Positions 17,436 to 25,846 of a stretch of 51,772 nucleotides of DNA are shown piece after piece (the first letter of the stretch is position 1; the number at the start of each line of letters is the position of its first letter). The notes below the pieces were generated by a model. It was not told the origin of the DNA, ran no database searches, and saw only the letters and a list, made by a program, of their open reading frames with translations. The stretch comes from Chloroflexota bacterium (GTDB taxonomy: Bacteria; Chloroflexota; Anaerolineae; Anaerolineales; Villigracilaceae). A program made the translations under genes and the position numbers. The DNA is taken from positions 1-51,772 of the forward strand of contig JACRBH010000268.1 of NCBI GenBank assembly GCA_016234535.1, given 5' to 3'.

Positions 17436-17532
17436 TTTTCCACTGTCAATCACCAAACCAATCACATCATTTGGTGATGACATCTCATCATCTCCAACGG
17501 TATCTTACAGGCGGAATAACCGAGAGAAAACT

Positions 17533-17796
17533 ATGATTGACAAACCGCCCCCAAATGTTCAGCGTTACGAAATCCGCCTCAGGGGACACCTGGACGCCCG
17601 CTGGGGCAATCAGTTTGAGGGCATGACCATCATGCTGAAAGAGGATGGAACTACGCTTCTTTCTGGACCTGTAGCGGATCAAGCAGCACTACATGGGCTG
17701 CTCAAAAAAGTACGTGATTTGGGAATGACATTGGTCTCAGTTATTCAAATCCAACTCAATGAAACTCATTCTTATCATTCAGTAAAAGGAGAAAAA
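17533..17796 (+). CDS. Small conserved protein, reading frame open into DUF4386 gene
   Basis: The first 88 codons from ATG 17533 (MIDKPPPNVQRYEIRLRGHL onward) form a compact module with TIMLKEDGTTLLSGPVADQA and LLKKVRDLGMTLVSVIQIQ. This resembles a small stand-alone protein common in related bacteria, usually 70-85 residues and ending shortly after that last segment. Here no stop codon follows, so the frame runs without break into the DUF4386 gene. Either the stop was lost and a fusion is made, or two products arise because a strong ribosome-binding site lies before the internal ATG at 17797. The function is unknown. Confidence 0.65.
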
Positions 17797-18528
17797 ATGA
17801 ATACAAACGAAAAGAACGCTTTGAATTCACCCAAACGCCTCGCAAGAATTGCCGGCGTCCTCTACCTGTTCGTCGCCATCTTCGCCGCATTTCCCTACAG
17901 TGTGTTCAACGGGTTGTACATCGCCGGCGACGCGGCAACCACGGCTGCGAACGTCGTCGCGAAGGCAGGGGTTGTCCGAATAGCTGTCGTCTCCGACTTT
18001 GTCATGGTGACAGCCTGGGTCTTCCTCGCCCTTACTCTCTACCGCCTGCTCCAGCACGTGCATCAGGGTGCTGCGCGCGCAATGGTGGTACTCGTCGCAA
18101 TCGGTGCCGGCATCGTCAGTCTAAATACCGTCTTTGAGTTTGAGGGTATGCGGGTCGCAACCGACAGTTCCTACTCGGCAGCCCTGGGTACCGGGGGAGC
18201 GAATGCCCTGGCGCTGATGCTGTTCGACACCCAGCATTACGGCGGTCTCATCTCATCGCTCTTCATGGGTCTGTGGCTGGTCCCGTTGGGGTATCTTGCT
18301 TACAACTCAGGCATGTTCCCCAAGGCGCTGGGCGTGGCGCTCATCACAGTCTGTGTCTGTTACCACGCGAAGCTGCTCGCGGCGTTCCTGGCTCCCGACT
18401 TGTGGACAGTAATCCAGGGCTACGTGAGCATTCCGATCTGGGTCTTTGAGCTCTGGATGGTACTGTACCTGCTCCTGATCGGCGTGAGGACTGTAAAGAC
18501 AGACGCGCGCATCCCCATCGCGGCATAA
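17797..18528 (+). CDS. DUF4386 membrane protein
   Basis: Starting at ATG 17797 gives a 243-residue protein with six hydrophobic segments. The opening SPKRLARIAGVLYLFVAIF is the usual start of DUF4386 proteins. AAAAGGAG lies six bases upstream, which supports this start over the upstream in-frame ATG at 17533. The family has no established function. Neighbouring genes are an unrelated regulator and an oxidoreductase. The GC content of this gene looks somewhat higher than in its neighbours, which may hint at transfer. Confidence 0.85.
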   Translation: MNTNEKNALNSPKRLARIAGVLYLFVAIFAAFPYSVFNGLYIAGDAATTAANVVAKAGVVRIAVVSDFVMVTAWVFLALTLYRLLQHVHQGAARAMVVLVAIGAGIVSLNTVFEFEGMRVATDSSYSAALGTGGANALALMLFDTQHYGGLISSLFMGLWLVPLGYLAYNSGMFPKALGVALITVCVCYHAKLLAAFLAPDLWTVIQGYVSIPIWVFELWMVLYLLLIGVRTVKTDARIPIAA

Positions 18529-18587
18529 TCAATCCAGTAGTCGGGATCGAAATCTCATCAAATGACAACAACTAAAGGAAATTAAAA

Positions 18588-19589
18588 ATGAAAGCAATTG
18601 TATGCACAGAGTACGGAACACCAGATGTTCTGCAACTCAAAGAAGTAATCAAACCCACCCCAAAAGATAATGAAGTCCTGATCCGCGTCCATGCGGCCTC
18701 TGTCAACTTCGGGGACCTGATGGCGCGAAATTTCAAGGCAGTCTCCCCGCGCAAGTTCAATATGCCATTTCTATTCTGGCTTCCTTCGAAAATAACCTTT
18801 GGACTCAGAAAACCAAATATTACCATCCTGGGGAGTGAGTTGGCTGGCGAAATCGAAGCAGCCGGTAAAGATGTAAAGCGATTCAAGAAAGGCGATCAGG
18901 TTTTCGGATATCCCGGTCTGAGTTTTGGCGCTTACGCCGAGTATATCTGTCTGCCCGAAGCGGGGACCGTGGCGCTCAAACCATCCAACCTGAGTTATGA
19001 AGAGGCGGTCACTTTGCCCTATGGCGCGGTCATGGCGACAAGTTTGCTTGCGAAGGCAAACATCCAGCGCGGACAGAAAATCCTCATCAACGGTGCTTCG
19101 GGCGGAATCGGCTCGCTGGCGATCCAACTCGCCAAACATTTCGGCGCGGAAATGACGGGCGTGTGCGGCACGCCAAGGCTGGAGTTCGTGAAATCCCTCG
19201 GCGCGGACAAGGTCATTGATTACACCAAAGAAGACTTCACCCAAAACGGCGAGACCTACGACCTGATCTTTGACATCCTCGGCAGGAGTTCATTTTCAAA
19301 GCTCAAGCGCTCGCTCAAGCCAAACGGGATTTATCTTTTAGCCAGTTTCAAAACGAAGGCGCTGTTTCAAATGCTGTGGACTTCGCTCACAGGCAGCAAA
19401 CAGAAGGTCATTTGTGCCTTTGCCAATGAGACACCCGAAAGCCTGGCATTCGTCAAAAAGCTGGTCGAGGAAGGAAAGATAAAAGCCATCGTTGATAAAT
19501 CCTTTCCGATGGAGCAAGCCGCCGAGGCGCACCGGTACGTGGAGGGTGGTCACAAGCAGGGGAATGTCGTCATCGCGATTGGTGGATAA
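18588..19589 (+). CDS. Zinc-independent MDR-family NAD(P)-dependent oxidoreductase
   Basis: This 333-residue medium-chain dehydrogenase/reductase has a GroES-like N-terminal half ([37 protein letters not shown]). Its Rossmann half carries the nucleotide-binding motif [20 protein letters not shown] at about residues 165-184. It lacks the cysteine cluster of zinc alcohol dehydrogenases and ends [19 protein letters not shown], as quinone oxidoreductase-like proteins do. A ribosome-binding site AAAGGAAATTAAAA precedes the ATG. The substrate cannot be inferred. A palindromic repeat follows the stop. Confidence 0.88.
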   Translation: MKAIVCTEYGTPDVLQLKEVIKPTPKDNEVLIRVHAASVNFGDLMARNFKAVSPRKFNMPFLFWLPSKITFGLRKPNITILGSELAGEIEAAGKDVKRFKKGDQVFGYPGLSFGAYAEYICLPEAGTVALKPSNLSYEEAVTLPYGAVMATSLLAKANIQRGQKILINGASGGIGSLAIQLAKHFGAEMTGVCGTPRLEFVKSLGADKVIDYTKEDFTQNGETYDLIFDILGRSSFSKLKRSLKPNGIYLLASFKTKALFQMLWTSLTGSKQKVICAFANETPESLAFVKKLVEEGKIKAIVDKSFPMEQAAEAHRYVEGGHKQGNVVIAIGG

Positions 19590-19593
19590 ACGT

Positions 19594-19624
19594 TGTAGGG
19601 GCGGAGCATTGCTCCGCCCCTACA
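19594..19624. repeat. Perfect 15+15 bp GC-rich palindrome
   Basis: TGTAGGGGCGGAGCA (19594-19608) and its exact reverse complement (19610-19624) flank a single T. Repeats of this GTAGGGGCGG...CCGCCCCTAC type are common between genes in Chloroflexota genomes; that statement is from memory. It may double as a terminator between the two flanking genes. Confidence 0.75.
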
Positions 19625-19641
19625 TTGTGGACAGGTGAAAC

Positions 19642-20298
19642 ATGAAATCAGAAAAGATGTGGAATCAGTTGGCAAAGAATTGGGATACGCCAAGCGTAAG
19701 CCTTGGAGAAAATGATCTCAGAATTATCGAACGGACGAAGAAATATCTCAACCCCAGCGCTGTCGTCCTGGACTATGGATGCGCGACAGGGTCAATCGCT
19801 CTTGAAATCGCCAGCCTGGCTAAAGAAGTCCGCGGGATTGACATTTCCTCGAACATGATCGAGATTGCCAAGTGCAAAGCCGCTGAGCGAAACATAAAAA
19901 ACATCGGCTTTGCGCGGGCGGCGATATTCGACGAAAGCCTGGTGCGGGAATCGTTTGATGTGATCCTATCTCTGAGCATATTGCATTTGGTGGAAGATTC
20001 CGCGCAGGTGATGGACAGGGTCAATCGGTTGCTAAAACCGGGGGGCATCTTCATCTCTTCGACACCCTGTTTGGGAGAGAAGACATTCCTCAGCGTCTTG
20101 ATGAATATTCCCATCTTCCTTTTGTCCAGAGTGGGCGTTATTCCTTCCATTGCTTTTTTCAGCGCCTCCAGTTTGACGGCGGCAGTTACAAAGGCGGGCT
20201 TTCAAATAGTCGAACAGAAAGATTTGTCCGTTCGCCCGCTAAGGGAATGTTGCATCGTCGCCAGGAAGTCCAGGAGATTATATGTTCGCCAACCTTGA
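19642..20298 (+). CDS. Class I SAM-dependent methyltransferase
   Basis: This 218-residue protein has the Rossmann motif I VLDYGCATGSIALEIA at about residues 51-66, motif II VRGIDISSNMIEIAKCKA, and a post-motif segment ILSLSILHLVEDSAQVMDRV followed by RLLKPGGIFISSTP. These are standard methyltransferase type 11 features. The substrate is unknown. Its last 17 bases overlap the next gene, which encodes an acetyltransferase, so the two are probably co-transcribed. Confidence 0.85.
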   Translation: MKSEKMWNQLAKNWDTPSVSLGENDLRIIERTKKYLNPSAVVLDYGCATGSIALEIASLAKEVRGIDISSNMIEIAKCKAAERNIKNIGFARAAIFDESLVRESFDVILSLSILHLVEDSAQVMDRVNRLLKPGGIFISSTPCLGEKTFLSVLMNIPIFLLSRVGVIPSIAFFSASSLTAAVTKAGFQIVEQKDLSVRPLRECCIVARKSRRLYVRQP

Positions 20299-20800
20299 AA
20301 CCAATCGTTTGGCACTAAAGTGCATTGACCGTGGCGATCGAGATTTCGTTTTTGAAGAATTCCAAAATGATTTCATCAACAGATATTTGTACGACGAAGA
20401 GCCCATGACGGACATATCTCAAGCAGATAGATTAATTGATTTCTATACCATGACTGAACCAAGAAAGCAAAATAGGTGGGTCATAATTGATAAAACTACA
20501 AATACAAAACTTGGGACATGTGGTTTTCACTTATGGAATCCTGACAAGAAGGAAGCGGAAATTGGTTTTGAGTTAATGGAGCAATACAATGGCAAGGGCT
20601 ACATGCTGGAAGCTATAGAAGCGATCCTTGAATTTGCAAGACATAAAATGAAGGTGGAAAGAATAAATGCGATTGCATACATTGAAAATAAAAACTGCAT
20701 AAAACTTTTGGAAAGGCTAAGATTTATTAAAGTGGGCGAAGAGGAAACTCAATTTCGAGGTCAAATATATCTTCACAATATATATGCATTGAAAATATAA
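20282..20800 (+). CDS. GNAT-family N-acetyltransferase (RimJ/RimL-like)
   Basis: This 172-residue protein begins MFANLETNRLALKCIDRGD, the usual start of RimJ/RimL-type acetyltransferases. It contains LGTCGFHLWNPDKKEAEIGF, the acetyl-CoA loop region QYNGKGYMLEAIEAILEFA and the later NAIAYIENKNCIKLLERLRF motif. The substrate may be a protein N-terminus, amino group or antibiotic. It overlaps the preceding methyltransferase by 17 bases. AT content is higher than in that gene, suggesting a separate origin. Confidence 0.85.
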   Translation: MFANLETNRLALKCIDRGDRDFVFEEFQNDFINRYLYDEEPMTDISQADRLIDFYTMTEPRKQNRWVIIDKTTNTKLGTCGFHLWNPDKKEAEIGFELMEQYNGKGYMLEAIEAILEFARHKMKVERINAIAYIENKNCIKLLERLRFIKVGEEETQFRGQIYLHNIYALKI

Positions 20801-20831
20801 CCTAACTTGAAAAGTAATCCTGGAGGATGAC

Positions 20832-21554
20832 ATGAACCAAGATCAAATCGAAAAACATTCAACGACACAATCGGTCATTTTACATTTACTCCCTGGAATC
20901 CTGGTCGGGTGTTTCTACTTGCTCGCGAGACAGCCTGTTGCTGATATGGGATATCCTTCGATCATTGCCTTAATCCTTGCATACGCCTTTATCCTTATTC
21001 CGGTCGAACTCGGATATCTGTTATATCAGGGGAAGAAAAAGATAGGGCACTTTACATTACAGGGGATCATATGCTATCGAAATTCAATCCCGTGGTGGCA
21101 ATACCTTGTTTGGGTGTTCGTCATTTTTATTGCTGTTGGGGTTATATTTACTTTGTTAAAGCCTGTTGATGCTTTTCTGCGGGAGTGGTTGTTTTTCTGT
21201 ATGCCAGATATAAATAATGGATTGGATGGTAATTATTCCAGAAAAACATTAATCGTTACTTACTCGATGGTTTTTATATTGGTTGCAGTCTTGACCCCGT
21301 TGGTTGAAGAATTGTATTTTCGGGGATATTTGTTGCCCAGAATGAAGGGGAAGTACGCCCCATTGTTCCATAGCTTCCTGTTTGCGGCTCAGCATGTCCT
21401 TGAACCGTGGATGATTATCACGAGAACTTTTGGATTTTTACCAATACTCTTTGGGGTAAAAAAGAAGAATATCCACATTGGAATAATCGTTCATATTCTG
21501 TGTAACATGGTAAATGTAGTAACAGGCATTGCATTTATTGTTAAGATGACGTAA
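20832..21554 (+). CDS. CPBP-family intramembrane glutamic protease (Abi)
   Basis: This 240-residue membrane protein has about six hydrophobic segments. It carries the CPBP motif 1 EELYFRG with Glu159-Glu160 and Arg164. Motif 2 is centred on His188 (FAAQHVLEP) and motif 3 on HILCN (His221, Asn225). These are the catalytic residues known for the Rce1-like family. Members act as membrane proteases in prenyl-protein processing, bacteriocin immunity or signalling; the role here is open. GGAGG precedes ATG 20832. Confidence 0.88.
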   Translation: MNQDQIEKHSTTQSVILHLLPGILVGCFYLLARQPVADMGYPSIIALILAYAFILIPVELGYLLYQGKKKIGHFTLQGIICYRNSIPWWQYLVWVFVIFIAVGVIFTLLKPVDAFLREWLFFCMPDINNGLDGNYSRKTLIVTYSMVFILVAVLTPLVEELYFRGYLLPRMKGKYAPLFHSFLFAAQHVLEPWMIITRTFGFLPILFGVKKKNIHIGIIVHILCNMVNVVTGIAFIVKMT

Positions 21555-21721
21555 GTAGACAAAAGCCCAATAATTCGTGCGTTGACAATGGGATTGCTAG
21601 TCAAATAGATTTGAAAATGAACACGCCCAAGGAAAAGTAGTCATCATTGTGGAACATAATGGCAGGTGACAGCCCACCCGCATAAGTGAAGTTAGGCATA
21701 AAAGAAACAGGAGAGAGAACT

Positions 21722-22291
21722 ATGGATCTAAAAATAATAATCATTATCGCCGTCTCATACCTGTACGGATTCTTTGAAGTTTTCATGAATCTAAGACAGA
21801 GAAGCAAAAGCAAGGTTACAACCTCGAGCGACAAGAGCAGTTTATGGTGGTTATATGGCCTCATTACACTTGGCTATGCCCTGTCATTTTCAATCGGTGC
21901 AACCAGAATAGGAAGGATCTATGATTGGAATACCCTCTTTGTAGTTGGCATGGCCTTGTTTGTCATCGGGTTCATCATTCGAATTCATTCCTTGCTGACC
22001 CTGAAGCAATACTTTACCTATTCCGTTGCAAAGGTGGAGAACCATAAAATCATCGAAACCGGCTTGTACAAATTCATCAGACACCCTGGATATCTTGGAC
22101 AATTGATTATTTTCATTGGAATTTCAACTTCAATATCCAATTGGTTATCAATCCTTGCCATGATGGTCCCGATCACTCTTGGATATCACTACCGAATAAA
22201 CGTAGAGGAAATATTCATGCTTGAACAACTGGGAGAAGATTACTCGAATTATCAAGAACGGACAAAAAGGATAATCCCAATGGTCTATTAA
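21722..22291 (+). CDS. Isoprenylcysteine carboxyl methyltransferase (ICMT)-like membrane protein
   Basis: Taking ATG 21722, which follows GGAGAGAGAACT, gives 189 residues with about five membrane segments. The C-terminal half has ETGLYKFIRHPGYLGQLIIF and NVEEIFMLEQLGEDYSNYQ, the conserved SAM-binding and substrate region of ICMT/PEMT-type methyltransferases. It follows a CPBP protease gene; in eukaryotes ICMT and the CPBP-type Rce1 act on the same prenylated proteins, so a linked function is imaginable but unproven. The longer frame from 21686 lacks a ribosome-binding site. Confidence 0.82.
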   Translation: MDLKIIIIIAVSYLYGFFEVFMNLRQRSKSKVTTSSDKSSLWWLYGLITLGYALSFSIGATRIGRIYDWNTLFVVGMALFVIGFIIRIHSLLTLKQYFTYSVAKVENHKIIETGLYKFIRHPGYLGQLIIFIGISTSISNWLSILAMMVPITLGYHYRINVEEIFMLEQLGEDYSNYQERTKRIIPMVY

Positions 22292-22558
22292 ATTAGACCT
22301 GCCGACGGGTAGCGGTTCCGCTGCTCGAAGTCTTGTAGCAAAAGGTAGGCGAGAGAATGCAAAAAAGCTGGACCAATCTGGAGACCCATACTGCAGTATT
22401 GTTGACTCCCTACGCCAGGATTGATTCTTCAAAATCCATAAGAAAAAGGAACAGATTTAATTCTCCATCGTCTGTGTGTGAAATGGCGCACAAAATAAAC
22501 TGCATCCATAAACCACCAAGACTGGTGGATTTCTCTCTACAACAGAAAGAAGGAAAAA

Positions 22559-23176
22559 ATGAAAAGGATATTTACATTCATGATTTTGATGGCGCTGACA
22601 GCCTGCACGGCGCCTCAGACTCAGGCGACGCCTGAACCTGCTCCGACGAACATGCCTCAAGCTGGTATTCCAAATCCAGCCTCGGTCTATTGCACACAGC
22701 AAGAGAACAAACTCGAAATTCGCACGGCTCCCGACGGCAGTCAAAGCGGAGTATGCGTCTTCCCCGATGGCAGCAGTTGTGACGAGTGGGCTTATTATCG
22801 CGGAGAATGTGCTCCCACAAGACAAACGAGCCCAACGCCCACCATGACCGCTGAGGCAATCGCCGAAGCAAGCGGCGGCGGCGAAGATGGTTCAGGTGGT
22901 TACATGCCGCCCGGTACCGCAGAAGAGATTGTTGACTGGTGGGGCGTCATCAAGAGTACGGAGCCCGGCGCGCAGTTTAACGACCACTTCGAGCGGCAGG
23001 ACCTGGGGCAGGTCATCTACTTTGGCATCGACTCAATGGACCCGGCGGTAAAGTCCCAGATCGAGGCGCTGCGCGATAGCAGCAGGATTGTTCATCTTTA
23101 CGGCACACTACTGAGTAATGTCCCTGACTACAACGGCTCGCAGATCCTGGTGGAGCGCATCGAGGTGGAAGAGTAA
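22559..23176 (+). CDS. DUF333-containing lipoprotein
   Basis: This 205-residue protein has a lipoprotein signal (MKRIFTFMILMALTACTA, Cys16) and a Thr/Pro-rich linker. A DUF333 domain (NPASVYCTQQENKLEIR through PDGSSCDEWAYYRGECAP) follows at about residues 40-85. The C-terminal half contains DWWGVIKSTEPGAQFNDHFE, which is predicted to lie outside the cell and has no recognised family. DUF333 proteins are called hemolysin-like without biochemical proof. The ribosome-binding site GAAGGAAAAA is close to the ATG. Confidence 0.8.
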   Translation: MKRIFTFMILMALTACTAPQTQATPEPAPTNMPQAGIPNPASVYCTQQENKLEIRTAPDGSQSGVCVFPDGSSCDEWAYYRGECAPTRQTSPTPTMTAEAIAEASGGGEDGSGGYMPPGTAEEIVDWWGVIKSTEPGAQFNDHFERQDLGQVIYFGIDSMDPAVKSQIEALRDSSRIVHLYGTLLSNVPDYNGSQILVERIEVEE

Positions 23177-23192
23177 CTATAGGAGAGGATCA

Positions 23193-23624
23193 ATTACGGA
23201 CTTTATATTGGATGGATATTGCGGTGTGTATTGCGGCGCTTGTCCGGTCTTGCTGGAAACAAGGGCTGGAAGGCTGGGTGAGGAAAAGCAGTGCTACGGA
23301 TGCAAAAGTGAGAAGCCTACCGGGTATTGCGCTACTTGCGGCATCAAAGCTTGCGCGCAACGCAAGGGCTATGAATTCTGCGATCAATGCAACGAACTGA
23401 AAACCTGCGAACAAATGCAAAAGTTTGTCTCAGATCAACAGTATCCTTACGGGCAATGCGTATTGAAGAACATGGAAATGATCCGGGTCTTAAGCATTCC
23501 GAAATGGTTGGAAATGCAGGACAAGCGCTGGCGTTGTAAGAACTGCGGCGCAGCGCATTCCTGGTATCACGAAACTTGTCCTCAATGCGGTCAAGCCGTT
23601 GCGAATTATCAGGCGGATGTATAG
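23193..23624 (+). CDS. DUF3795 cysteine-rich protein, probable non-ATG start
   Basis: This protein of about 143 residues has many metal-binding cysteines: DGYCGVYCGACPVLLE, CYGCKSEKPTGYCATCGIKAC, CDQCNELKTCEQM and a C-terminal zinc ribbon CKNCGAAH/CPQCGQ. The N-terminal motif is that of DUF3795. No ATG lies near the family start. AGGAGAGG (23181-23188) is well placed for an ATT at 23193, giving [M]TDFILDGYCG. A TTG at 23208 is the alternative, but its spacing is long. An in-frame ATG at 23118 inside the preceding gene would add unrelated residues. The function is unknown. Confidence 0.75.
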   Translation: MTDFILDGYCGVYCGACPVLLETRAGRLGEEKQCYGCKSEKPTGYCATCGIKACAQRKGYEFCDQCNELKTCEQMQKFVSDQQYPYGQCVLKNMEMIRVLSIPKWLEMQDKRWRCKNCGAAHSWYHETCPQCGQAVANYQADV

Positions 23625-23665
23625 CGTTGTGGTGGATGTACTCAAGTCAATTGGGAGAAATAGCC

Positions 23666-24082
23666 ATGAATCTACTTGTAAAAATTTTAGTGACCTTTGG
23701 CAGTAGCATATCCATTGGTTTTGGAGTATGGCACTTTTTCGTGCCTACCGCCTGGAAGTGGTATTACTATATCGCCAGCGCTGCGACAGAGTTGGTAGCC
23801 GCTGTCCGGGCGATAAATGCATTCTTTTCTCTATCCTTGGTGTTGTTTGGTGTCGTGAACATACTACTGGTTGATGGAGATAAGTCAAACCGATATTCGA
23901 TCATCGTGATGCTCGCCGCGACATGTGTTATGTGGATCACCAGAGTGGCATTCCAGGTGATCTACCCGCAAGGTTCACTGTATCCAGGTCTCCAATATGG
24001 AATGTTGTCAGCCTTTGTGATGGTTACTCTGTGTTACCTGATCTCTTTGCTGAGCGTCCTATCCCAAAAAATCCCTGTTTAG
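23666..24082 (+). CDS. Four-helix membrane protein, unknown
   Basis: ATG 23666 follows GGGAGAAATAGCC and gives 138 residues with four hydrophobic segments. The first is LLVKILVTFGSSISIGFGVW and the last AFVMVTLCYLISLLSVLS. The pattern WHFFVPTAWKWYYYI between helices 1 and 2 is rich in aromatic residues. No family was recognised. Upstream in-frame codons have no ribosome-binding site. Confidence 0.7.
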   Translation: MNLLVKILVTFGSSISIGFGVWHFFVPTAWKWYYYIASAATELVAAVRAINAFFSLSLVLFGVVNILLVDGDKSNRYSIIVMLAATCVMWITRVAFQVIYPQGSLYPGLQYGMLSAFVMVTLCYLISLLSVLSQKIPV

Positions 24083-24144
24083 CCCTTGTTGTCCCAGGCA
24101 GAATAAGCCACGGCATGATCAAGGAAACGCGAGAGGAATTTCAC

Positions 24145-24812
24145 ATGGAAAACAAATTGTTATTCATCGGCGTGCTGGGAGCGTTCTTTCTAGCGACTGC
24201 CGCCACCCTGGTATCGGACGTGCATGGGATTGGGGATTGGTTCATCTCTTCCCTCCAGGCAAGAAAGTACGCATTGAATCCGGCGCCCATCTATGGTACG
24301 CCCTACACAATCGTCGGGTATTTTGGCGAATCCTTGTTAATCATCTCCATTGCCATGCTTACTGTGGGTCTCCATGGAGGCTGGCTGAAATACCATAAGC
24401 CCATTGCGTTGATTGCCATGATCGTCGGCATCCTGTATATATTGGAAAGAGTATTTTGGAGTTACGCCACCATCAACTTGCCAACAGTATACAGATCCAT
24501 CCAACGATCAATGATTACTCGGCGCTAACGCAAGCCGGTTTTCTGAAAGGGCTTGGCGCCCTGTTTGGTGTACTGATCGGCGGCTTTGGATTCTCAACCG
24601 CTCTAACCATACTTTTTTCAGCCTCCGAAATCCCTATGGCATCGCAGGCGGTTGATTGTCATTGCCGCCATGTTGATTGGCATGCCTGCAATAATATATT
24701 TCACGATCATATTTCTTCCGCGGTGTTGACTGTCTTCATCATCAGCATGGTCATCAAGAACTTCGGAATGGTTTTCATGGGCGCAGGGCTATTAACGGAA
24801 TCCTTGAAGTGA
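24145..24812 (+). pseudogene. Frameshifted membrane-protein gene
   Basis: ATG 24145 follows GAGAGGAATTTCAC and reads MENKLLFIGVLGAFFLATAA through ERVFWSYATINLPTVYRSI, then stops at 24528. A second frame resumes with HPTINDYSALTQAGFLKG and continues a hydrophobic segment GALFGVLIGGFGFS. A third frame then carries RRLIVIAAMLIGMPAIIYF, and the second frame returns with AVLTVFIISMVIKNFGMV to 24812. At least three frame changes near 24495, 24640 and 24720 are needed to join one membrane protein of about 220 residues. It is either a decayed gene or affected by sequence errors. Confidence 0.6.
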
Positions 24813-24882
24813 ACGATTTTGGTTATATTTAACAACAGGCTTTCATAAACACTGTTTTTTTTCGCCTCATAACCGCAATCGG

Positions 24883-24948
24883 ATCTGCCCGGCGGGGTAC
24901 ATATCTGGTATACGGGTATAAGTTCTGCAGGAGAGCGTAGGCGGCACG
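24883..24948 (+). repeat. 66-bp dispersed element, copy B
   Basis: Ungapped partner of 14313-14378 with eight differences. It lies in the 316-bp non-coding stretch between the broken membrane-protein gene and the TetR gene, where nothing else was recognised. Confidence 0.75.
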
Positions 24949-25128
24949 ATACGTACTGAATTACGGCATAGATTAACAACAATATATTAGCGCGCTTTTG
25001 AAATACTATTCTAAGCACAAAAAACATACACCCCATTTTTAATTAATGTGTGTGTGTTGTGTTTGCAGATAAATTTACATTGTTCGGCTCTTACCCGGCC
25101 AATTATGGTTTTTTGCAAAACCAGTGCA

Positions 25129-25710
25129 CTATGAAGAAGTGACTGCTCCAATCGTTGAATCTATAATCAGATTCTTGTAAATCTTTCCCATTTGAGATGC
25201 CGATGGACTCATCATATTGTCAAGCCACCACTCGATCAATGCAAGCAGGGAAGTCGCAATGTGATTCGACGCAACATTCACGGGAATACAACTGCGCGAA
25301 TTGTACAGCGGGCTACAGGTCTTTTGGTAAATAGCAGAAAGGCTCGTGACCACTTTCTTCCGCAACGGGGTTACGCTCTGACTCTTGAAAAGGATCCGAA
25401 ACAAATCAGACTTCTGTTCGATGTATTCAAAAATAAATTTTCCTTCCACTTCTGGATTCGGAGTCCCCGTCTGGGCGGTTGAAGCTTCAATTTGTTGCAT
25501 CAACTCAGCCAATCCATCATCCAGCACTTCCATCAAAAGATGGTCAATGCTTTCGAAATGCCGAAAGAAAGTGATATACGCCACATCGGCGCGTGCTGTT
25601 ATATCCTTGATCGAAACGGAGGTGTAATTTTTTTCCAAAATCAAAGAAACCAAAGCATCACGCAATAGGCGGCGGGTCTTCCGAACTCTCGGGTCTTCTT
25701 TTGATCTCAT
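25129..25710 (-). CDS. TetR/AcrR-family transcriptional regulator
   Basis: This 193-residue protein starts MRSKEDPRVRKTRRLLRDAL. The N-terminal helix-turn-helix is NYTSVSIKDITARADVAYIT followed by FFRHFESIDHLL. The C-terminal part resembles the TetR_C_8-type ligand domain. It is divergent from the membrane-protein gene at 25847, with a 136-bp shared region that holds a promoter and an inverted repeat, so it probably represses that gene and perhaps itself. The ligand is unknown. Confidence 0.9.
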   Translation of the reverse strand: MRSKEDPRVRKTRRLLRDALVSLILEKNYTSVSIKDITARADVAYITFFRHFESIDHLLMEVLDDGLAELMQQIEASTAQTGTPNPEVEGKFIFEYIEQKSDLFRILFKSQSVTPLRKKVVTSLSAIYQKTCSPLYNSRSCIPVNVASNHIATSLLALIEWWLDNMMSPSASQMGKIYKNLIIDSTIGAVTSS

Positions 25711-25778
25711 CTTATCTCCATCTCTGATACAAAACCGCCAGTTTTATAACTTTTGTTACATCAAGGCGGGATTCGTTA

Positions 25779-25832
25779 TTGACTTGAAACTCAAATTAGT
25801 TACAATGCTGAACATAAGTTATTCAGTATAAC
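25779..25832 (+). promoter_or_regulatory. Promoter and operator candidate for the TetR-divergent gene
   Basis: TTGACT (25779-25784) and TACAAT (25801-25806) are separated by 16 bases. An inverted repeat GTTAT-TCAGT-ATAAC (25818-25832) lies just downstream, where a bound repressor would block transcription. AAGGAGAACAC then precedes ATG 25847. Confidence 0.55.
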
Positions 25833-25846
25833 ACTAAGGAGAACAC

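Noticed and set aside
22292..22558. Possible third copy of the 66-bp repeat or a tRNA-like fold around 22300-22350
   Set aside because: Only short stretches match, they do not align through the conserved core, and no cloverleaf could be drawn.
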